Of a DNA stretch of 28,714 nucleotides, positions 23,717 to 28,714 are shown one piece after another (the stretch's first letter is position 1; each line of letters begins with the position of its first letter). Made by a program: the position numbers and the translations under genes. The notes below the pieces were generated by a model. The model searched no databases, had not been told where the DNA came from, and was given only the letters and a program-made list of their open reading frames with translations. This DNA is from JBCCRH01 sp039208045 (GTDB lineage Bacteria > Bacteroidota > Bacteroidia > Chitinophagales > Saprospiraceae), in the NCBI GenBank assembly GCA_039208045.1, contig JBCCRH010000019.1, positions 1 through 28,714 on the forward strand, in the 5' to 3' direction.

Positions 23717-23800
23717 ATGTCGAATAAACAACTTTTGGAGTTAAAAGAAAAACTCCACACTACCCTTAGTGCAGCAAAAATTGTCAAAGAACCCAAATAA
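23717..23800 (+). CDS. Possible 27-residue leader or remnant peptide
   Basis: A short ATG frame encodes MSNKQLLELKEKLHTTLSAA... ending ...KEPK, a soluble, charged, helix-prone peptide with no recognised relative. It starts 24 bp after the DoxX stop and ends 7 bp before the GTG chosen for the cyclase, a layout compatible with translational coupling. It may equally be a decayed gene start or chance. Confidence 0.3.
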   Translation: MSNKQLLELKEKLHTTLSAAKIVKEPK

Positions 23801-23807
23801 TTCGAAT

Positions 23808-24872
23808 GTGAAAAATTATTTAAAACAAGCAGCCATATCCGTTTTATTTTGGGGAATATGTTTAGGTCTTTTTTCCATCTTCAGGTATCTGGGCATTGAC
23901 CGTATATCTGATATTGAAGTTAATGGAAGTATAAGGTCTTTAATACTTAAAACTGGGACAGCCATGACTATTCTTGGTGTCTTGTTGGGGGTGGTCTACG
24001 CTACTGTAGATTATTTTTTTGATAGGTATACTGCTAAACGACTTAGCTTGGGAGGCAGCATACTTTTCAGAACGTTCATCTATTTTGTGATGACAGTAGG
24101 ACTGTTGAGGCTTGCTCAAATCACTGCTCAGGCAAATGGTATGGAGCTTAATTTTGCTGGTGGATGGCTATGGTGGTTGAAAGATGAGCGTTTTGTAGCT
24201 GTTCTACTATATATCGTTTTTTGTTCTTTCGTTTTTTCTTTAATGAAAATAGCCGCCGAAAGATTTGGGAAAGGCGTATTTTTTAAAATACTGATGGGAA
24301 AATACCGTACACCAAAAGAAGAAGAACGCATCTTCATGTTTTTGGATTTGAAAGATTCTACCACAATAGCTGAAAAGTTAGGGCATCTAAGGTATAGCCA
24401 GTTCATACAAGATTGTTTTTATGATCTCAACTTAGTTGTTTTAAAATACGAAGCAGAAATTTACCAGTATGTCGGCGATGAAGCCGTTTTAACTTGGCCC
24501 TATGCTAAGGGAATTGCTAATAATAATTGTGTCCAGCTTTTTTTTGAATTCCAGCGTCAGCGTCAATCAAGAAACGATTATTATCTTCAGAAATACGGTA
24601 TTTCTCCAGAGTTTAAGGCTGGAATTCACGGTGGTGTACTTATGGTGGCAGAAGTCGGCTTTGTCAAAAAAGAATTAGCCTATCATGGAGATGTTATTAA
24701 TACCTCCGCCAGAATACAAGCACAATGCAACAACTACGGTGCCACCTTATTGCTTTCCGAAAAATTAATCAAAGACATCAATACTAAATATTTCTCGACT
24801 TCTAAATCTATGGGTAGTGTTCTGCTCAAAGGAAAGCAGAAAGAAGTGAAAATACATGCGGTGAGTTTGTAA
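23808..24872 (+). CDS. Membrane-bound class III adenylate cyclase
   Basis: From the GTG at 23808 (an earlier GTG at 23769 overlaps the short upstream frame) the protein has 354 residues. Four membrane helices (about 7-27, 49-68, 86-106, 128-147) precede a class III cyclase domain (about 170-354). All catalytic positions are visible: metal-binding D180 (FLDLKDS) and D224 (YVGDEAV), purine-selecting K270 (FKAGIHGG) and D295 (AYHGDVIN), and transition-state N298 and R302 (NTSARIQ). The K/D pair favours ATP over GTP, so it should make cAMP. A membrane sensor linked to cAMP is unusual company for the porin and DoxX genes upstream. No cAMP receptor gene is in the window. Confidence 0.9.
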   Translation: MKNYLKQAAISVLFWGICLGLFSIFRYLGIDRISDIEVNGSIRSLILKTGTAMTILGVLLGVVYATVDYFFDRYTAKRLSLGGSILFRTFIYFVMTVGLLRLAQITAQANGMELNFAGGWLWWLKDERFVAVLLYIVFCSFVFSLMKIAAERFGKGVFFKILMGKYRTPKEEERIFMFLDLKDSTTIAEKLGHLRYSQFIQDCFYDLNLVVLKYEAEIYQYVGDEAVLTWPYAKGIANNNCVQLFFEFQRQRQSRNDYYLQKYGISPEFKAGIHGGVLMVAEVGFVKKELAYHGDVINTSARIQAQCNNYGATLLLSEKLIKDINTKYFSTSKSMGSVLLKGKQKEVKIHAVSL

Positions 24873-24922
24873 GCATAATGACTGAATTGTGATATATCTA
24901 GTTAATTAATTATTCCAGACGT

Positions 24923-24939
24923 TGGCGTAAACAACGCCA
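24923..24939 (+). other. Small hairpin before the glutamate-synthase-like gene
   Basis: TGGCGT and ACGCCA form a perfect 6-bp stem with a 5-nt loop in the 90-bp gap between cyclase and flavoprotein genes. It has no U tract after it. It could modulate the transcript or be chance. Confidence 0.25.
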
Positions 24940-24962
24940 TTGGGAACAATTTAAAATTTACT

Positions 24963-26555
24963 ATGAAGCGTACATTTATAATTTCCTCGGCAATCCTCTT
25001 TTTGTCCATTTTTGTCATTCAATTTTCCTGGTCTCCCATACTTTGGAGTTTGGTCATTGTCCTCCCACTATTTTTCATTGGAGTGTATGATATGATTCAA
25101 AAGAAGCACGCGATTCGAAGGAATTTTCCACTACTAGGTAATTTTCGCTACTTGTTGGAAAGTATTGGTCCAGAAATTAACCAATACTTCATAGAATCGA
25201 ATTCAAGTGGTGTACCTTTTTCACGAGAGCAACGCTCTTTGGTTTATCAACGTGCTAAAAATCAGTTGGATACCCTTCCATTCGGCACACAACATAGAGT
25301 AAACGAAGTAGGCTATGAATGGGTCAATCACTCTTTAAGCCCAGTACAAGTAGACTCCAAAACGATGCGTGTCTGGATTGGTGGAGTGGATTGTAAGCAG
25401 CCCTATCATGCTAGCATATTAAATATTTCAGCTATGAGTTATGGCGCATTAAGTAAGCATGCCGTATTGGCCTTGAATAAAGGAGCGAAAAACAGTGGAT
25501 TTGCTCATAATACGGGGGAAGGAGGTCTAACAGAACATCATTTGAAGAATGGTGGGGACCTCATTTGGCAAATTGGTACGGGATATTTTGGCGCAAGAAC
25601 TTTAGATGGACAATTTGACCCAGATTTATTCAAAGAGAAGGCATCTCACGCCAATGTTAAGATGATTGAAATAAAATTGTCGCAAGGAGCCAAACCAGGG
25701 CATGGTGGTATATTACCTGCCGCTAAAGTGACAAAAGAAATTGCTGAAATCAGAAATGTCCCTCTAGGCAAAGATGTTAATTCTCCACCAGCACATTCTA
25801 CTTTTTCCACTCCAATGGGACTATTAGGATTCGTAAAACAACTTCGTGACCTATCAGGAGGAAAACCCGTTGGTTTCAAACTATGTGTAGGTAAACGTAG
25901 GGAGTTTTTGGCGATTTGTAAAGCGATGGTGGAAACCAACATTCTACCAGATTATATTGCGGTGGATGGTGGTGAGGGAGGGACAGGTTCTGCTCCGCTT
26001 GAATTTTCTAATAGCCTTGGGGCACCATTGACAGAAGCCTTGATATTTGTACACAATGCTCTGATAGGGTTTGATTTAAGAACTAAGATTCGGATTATTT
26101 GCAGTGGTAAAATTGTCTCGGGATTCGATATTGTCAAAAATATGGCCATTGGTGCTGATTTATGTTATTCGGCGAGAGCAATGATGTTGGCTATTGGGTG
26201 CATCCAATCACTCAAATGCAATAAAAACACCTGTCCAACGGGAGTTGCGACGCAAGACCCTCATTATATGCAAGCTTTAAATATAGAAGATAAGGCTAAA
26301 CGTACTTCTTCCTTTCACGAAAGCACAGTAGAAAGTGTGGCCGAAATAATTGGTGCGATGGGGCTTAACAGTACAAACGAATTAAGACCTTGGCATAGAG
26401 TAAGAAGAACAGATTTTACCGAGATAAAGAATTATAGTGAATTATTTGAATTCTTGGAGCCGGGTGCATTACTCAAAGCACCTTATCCAGAAAAATGGGC
26501 GCGTGCAGTCAAATCGGCAATCAGCACAACCTTCCAGCACATTTCAATCAATTAA
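24963..26555 (+). CDS. Membrane-anchored FMN-binding glutamate synthase-like flavoprotein
   Basis: The 530-residue protein starts with two membrane helices (about 5-20 and 26-42), followed by the FMN-binding TIM-barrel domain of the glutamate synthase large subunit. Typical stretches are ISAMSYGALS (155-164), NTGEGGL (183-189), GAKPGHGG (242-249), the phosphate-binding GGEGGTG (336-342) and a 3Fe-4S cysteine set C413-x5-C419-x4-C424. It lacks the glutaminase domain and GXGXG helix of real GltB, as do other stand-alone members whose reaction is not established. It is not expected to make glutamate alone. The next gene starts only 5-14 bp later. Confidence 0.93.
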   Translation: MKRTFIISSAILFLSIFVIQFSWSPILWSLVIVLPLFFIGVYDMIQKKHAIRRNFPLLGNFRYLLESIGPEINQYFIESNSSGVPFSREQRSLVYQRAKNQLDTLPFGTQHRVNEVGYEWVNHSLSPVQVDSKTMRVWIGGVDCKQPYHASILNISAMSYGALSKHAVLALNKGAKNSGFAHNTGEGGLTEHHLKNGGDLIWQIGTGYFGARTLDGQFDPDLFKEKASHANVKMIEIKLSQGAKPGHGGILPAAKVTKEIAEIRNVPLGKDVNSPPAHSTFSTPMGLLGFVKQLRDLSGGKPVGFKLCVGKRREFLAICKAMVETNILPDYIAVDGGEGGTGSAPLEFSNSLGAPLTEALIFVHNALIGFDLRTKIRIICSGKIVSGFDIVKNMAIGADLCYSARAMMLAIGCIQSLKCNKNTCPTGVATQDPHYMQALNIEDKAKRTSSFHESTVESVAEIIGAMGLNSTNELRPWHRVRRTDFTEIKNYSELFEFLEPGALLKAPYPEKWARAVKSAISTTFQHISIN

Positions 26556-26569
26556 AAAATATGGGAATT

Positions 26570-27055
26570 ATGAAGCAAATCATCTTAATTCTTTGCGTTA
26601 CTGTTGGGACCAATCCCATTTTTTCCCAAACCCATAACGCTGTTGGTCATACCGAACCTACCAATGAAGGGTACTTCGAAGTCATTGCGTCTATCATCAA
26701 TGCTAATGCATTTGATGGAGAAGGAGGTAATGTTGGTAACGAGTTTCATCTAACCTATTGGTTTAATCATCAACTTGGAACTGGAGTATCACTTACCACA
26801 AAACTACATGAAGGAGAGTTGCTATATGATACTGCTATTATTGGAAGTTGGAGTATTGCAAAATGGATAACTTTCAATGCAGGTCCTAACTTCTCTTGGG
26901 CGGGTGAACATCGGGAGTTTGGAGTTTCTGCCTATGCAGAAGTAGAAATCAATTTTTTTGTTATTGACCAAATACACATTGGCCCTGTCGTAGGCATCTT
27001 AGCTGGTAGTGAAGATGAGTTTACGCATGGGTTTCATTTGGGTTTTGAATTTTGA
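26570..27055 (+). CDS. Small secreted or outer-membrane beta-barrel-like protein
   Basis: The ATG at 26570 gives a 161-residue product with a signal peptide (MKQIILILCVTVGTNPIFSQ); the in-frame ATG at 26561 would add MGI. The mature part alternates hydrophobic and polar residues in many strands (FEVIASIINANAF, FHLTYWFNHQLGTGVSLTTKL, FGVSAYAEVEINFFV, IHIGPVVGILAG) and ends with FHLGFEF, an aromatic last strand typical of outer-membrane barrels. I know no family for it. It follows the flavoprotein gene by 14 bp, so is co-expressed. Confidence 0.75.
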   Translation: MKQIILILCVTVGTNPIFSQTHNAVGHTEPTNEGYFEVIASIINANAFDGEGGNVGNEFHLTYWFNHQLGTGVSLTTKLHEGELLYDTAIIGSWSIAKWITFNAGPNFSWAGEHREFGVSAYAEVEINFFVIDQIHIGPVVGILAGSEDEFTHGFHLGFEF

Positions 27056-27110
27056 GCGTTTGATGAGCTAATATTTATTGGTTTCAATTTGAAAGCTTTG
27101 ATTTTTTATA

Positions 27111-27668
27111 ATGTATAAAACAATAAAAATGGCTAAGGTAAATTATTTGACTTTCACCGGAATCGCCTTGCTATTGGCAGGAATAGTCATGTTGATTTCA
27201 GAAAAAATTGGGGTAGGCATATCTAAAATACTTATTCCCTTACTATTTATAACTGGCGGAATTTTTTCTGTTCTATTTTCACAAGTAAAAACTCAGATCA
27301 AAGCAGTTAAACAATATCAATTAATTCATGGAGTTGGATTGATTTTATTTGGAATTATTTTTGGCTTGGTTCCGAACACATTGAGCGATTTCCTAAGTTA
27401 TGCGACTTACTTCATCTTATTTTTTGGATTTATAGAAATTACCATATGCTTTGCTTTAGTCAACTCAGATTTTAAATTCAAATGGGGTGATTTAATTTCC
27501 AGATTTATTAGTGGCTTTTTTGGATTGATAGGTGGGGTTTTAATCTTAGCTACTACTGCGACAGACCAATTTTCAGCTTTAGCTATTACTGGAATTATTA
27601 CTGCTTTAATGGGGATAGGCATAGTATTTTTCTCTGTAAAACTCGAAAAAATCATGATAGCTTCATGA
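27111..27668 (+). CDS. HdeD-like (DUF308) membrane protein
   Basis: The 185-residue protein has six hydrophobic segments in three pairs (for example YLTFTGIALLLAGIVMLI, ILIPLLFITGGIFSVLF, LIHGVGLILFGIIFGLV, FILFFGFIEITICFALV, FGLIGGVLILATTA). This repeat pattern is that of HdeD/DUF308 proteins, first linked to acid resistance. A start at the next Met (27129) is also possible. Its stop overlaps the ATG of the next gene as ATGA, which suggests coupled translation. Assignment rests on topology more than on motifs. Confidence 0.7.
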   Translation: MYKTIKMAKVNYLTFTGIALLLAGIVMLISEKIGVGISKILIPLLFITGGIFSVLFSQVKTQIKAVKQYQLIHGVGLILFGIIFGLVPNTLSDFLSYATYFILFFGFIEITICFALVNSDFKFKWGDLISRFISGFFGLIGGVLILATTATDQFSALAITGIITALMGIGIVFFSVKLEKIMIAS

Positions 27669-28104
27669 AAAAGCTGACCTGTATTCTTTTCCTTGTCTGT
27701 TGCTTTACTTTTGCTCTTCTGCTCAAAAGTCTTATACCTTCAAGGAGGAAAGAGCAACAGAAGATTATGCAGCTACCAACGGAACCATGGAAGCCTTTCA
27801 TGCGGTGTGTGAGGATTATCGTGCCAGCAAAGGCATTGATATAGAACACAATAAAACGGATAGTCACTTAAAGGTCAATTTGCCTTCTCGGGTAATTGGG
27901 GGAAAGCAATCGAATTCCAGTGGTTTTGATTATCCCAAAATCTGGAGTAATGAAATCGAAAAGGTATCTTTTTTAGAATTGGATTGTGGATATTTTGTCG
28001 TTAAGGAAAAACCCATGAATATATGGGGAGGAAAGCCTATGTTCTTATTGTCAACGATTCCAAGCCGCAGAGCAATGAGTAATGTACTGAAAGTATCTAA
28101 ATAA
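27665..28104 (+). pseudogene. Frame-broken small secreted protein
   Basis: An ATG at 27665, overlapping the previous stop as ATGA, opens a perfect signal peptide (MKKLTCILFLVCCFTFA), but this frame then ends after 59 codons. A second frame, shifted by one base, continues as CSSAQKSYTFKEERATEDYAATNG and stays open to a TAA at 28104; it has no ATG of its own near its start, only a TTG at 27700. Joining the two frames near 27695-27720 would give a normal signal peptide cleaved after SSAQ and about 125 mature residues without a known family. This is a natural frameshift, or a sequence or assembly error. I saw no slippery heptamer in the right frame for programmed shifting. Confidence 0.65.
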
Positions 28105-28132
28105 CTATTTTTTAATCTAAACATAATTTAAA

Positions 28133-28588
28133 ATGGCAACTGTTATTGTACAGGTGTTTGCAGGAGCGAAAACTGCTAAACAGAATTTAGACCAAGTAAT
28201 AGATGCTAATCCTGATGCAGCCTTTGCTTGGTTGGATGATGTAGCGGTCATATCAAGAAAAAAGTCAGGTCGCATCAAAGTAGATAGCACATGGGGCAGG
28301 GATGCTACCGCTGAAAAAGCTACAATTGGTTCTTTGACAGGTATGATCATTGGAGCATTTTTTGGACCAGCAGGAGCACTCACTGGTCTAATAAGTGGCG
28401 GAGCATTAGGGTCTATTACTGGGTCAGCTATTGCTGTTGATCTTACTGACCCAAGGCTAGAAGAGTTGAAAGAAAGCTTAGTAAAAGACTCTTCCGCTTT
28501 GGTATTAATAGAAACTGATCCAGCTAAATTTATTAAGGCTTTTGAATATGCAAATCCAGGAATAGTTCGGGCTACTAATAATCTTTGA
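28133..28588 (+). CDS. DUF1269-like membrane-associated protein
   Basis: The 151-residue protein has an alpha/beta N-terminal part (ATVIVQVFAGAKTAKQNLDQV, FAWLDDVAVISRKKSGRIKV), then a long glycine- and alanine-rich hydrophobic stretch (about 64-103) and a C-terminal part in which DSSALVLIE is the recognisable DUF1269 phrase. It lies 28 bp after the frame-broken gene and its stop overlaps the left arm of an inverted repeat. DUF1269 proteins have no settled function. Its place in this run suggests a stress- or envelope-related role, by context only. Confidence 0.85.
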   Translation: MATVIVQVFAGAKTAKQNLDQVIDANPDAAFAWLDDVAVISRKKSGRIKVDSTWGRDATAEKATIGSLTGMIIGAFFGPAGALTGLISGGALGSITGSAIAVDLTDPRLEELKESLVKDSSALVLIETDPAKFIKAFEYANPGIVRATNNL

Positions 28589-28673
28589 TTTGAGTATCCT
28601 ACTACGGACTACGGACTACGGACTACGGACTACGGACTACGGACTACGGACTATTCACTAGCTATCAAAGATT
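28580..28673 (+). other. 10-bp inverted repeat flanking the heptamer array
   Basis: AATCTTTGAT (28580-28589) and ATCAAAGATT (28664-28673) are perfect inverted copies, 74 bp apart, with the first overlapping the stop codon of the DUF1269-like gene. They could fold into a long-looped hairpin that presents the heptamer array, or mark the ends of an inserted unit. Confidence 0.6.
28601..28653. repeat. Heptamer tandem repeat, seven ACTACGG units
   Basis: ACTACGG is repeated without error seven times at 28601-28649, followed by a partial ACTA. It lies 12 bp after the DUF1269-like stop. A perfect simple repeat of this kind is prone to slippage, so copy number may differ between strains. It is not in a coding frame seen here. 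Confidence 0.95.
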
Positions 28674-28714
28674 CGTTTCGTTCAAAGTCAAACAGCGTAA
28701 GAATTCTAAGTCTA

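Noticed and set aside
28601..28653. Possible CRISPR array
   Set aside because: The units are contiguous 7-mers without spacers, and no cas gene is present.

Overview
The window looks like a chromosomal segment from a Bacteroidota bacterium, plausibly a marine polysaccharide degrader of the Saprospiria/Lewinella kind. The evidence is a type IX secretion (T9SS) C-terminal sorting domain, a one-protein hybrid two-component regulator (HTCS), a TonB-dependent receptor with an N-terminal carboxypeptidase-regulatory-like domain, and promoter boxes matching the Bacteroidota -7 pattern TAnnTTTG. The genus is inference.

Region 1 (1-13384) is a uronic-acid polysaccharide utilisation locus. On the minus strand, reading right to left, are an HTCS sensor/regulator, a TonB-dependent receptor with no SusD partner, a secreted beta-helix protein with a T9SS tag, a GH88 unsaturated-glucuronyl hydrolase lipoprotein, and a GH2 glycosidase cut by the window edge. 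Divergent from the HTCS are kduD and a NodB-like secreted deacetylase. The simplest reading is that a lyase product is imported or trimmed at the surface, GH88 releases an unsaturated uronate, GH2 removes another sugar, and KduD feeds the uronate towards 2-keto-3-deoxygluconate (KDG).

Region 2 (13385-17138) starts with a structured tandem repeat between converging genes. It continues with a minus-strand uronate module: a LacI-type repressor, an SDR-type fructuronate/mannonate oxidoreductase and mannonate dehydratase (uxuA), which also end at KDG. The same perfect 14-bp palindrome TGCAATCGATTGCA lies just before the repressor start and just before the SDR-uxuA operon, giving a clear autoregulated regulon.

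Region 3 (17188-18737) holds a Fic-domain protein with an N-terminal winged helix. Its core motif has lost the catalytic His (QGFMDGNKRTAR), and an array of inverted half-sites sits directly in front of its start.

Region 4 (18738-28714) is all plus strand and looks more AT-rich. It has two tandem paralogous AraC-type regulators, each followed by an almost identical control region (two TTTTWACC half-sites exactly 21 bp apart, then 22-23 bp to a TAnnTTTG box). The second control region precedes a secreted alpha/beta hydrolase, followed by an alginate-export-type outer-membrane porin, DoxX, a class III adenylate cyclase, a membrane-anchored glutamate-synthase-like flavoprotein, a small outer-membrane-like protein, an HdeD-like membrane protein, a frame-broken small secreted protein and a DUF1269-like protein. 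The window ends in a seven-copy ACTACGG repeat flanked by a 10-bp inverted repeat. The AraC operator duplication and the Fic/operator pair are the least ordinary features.
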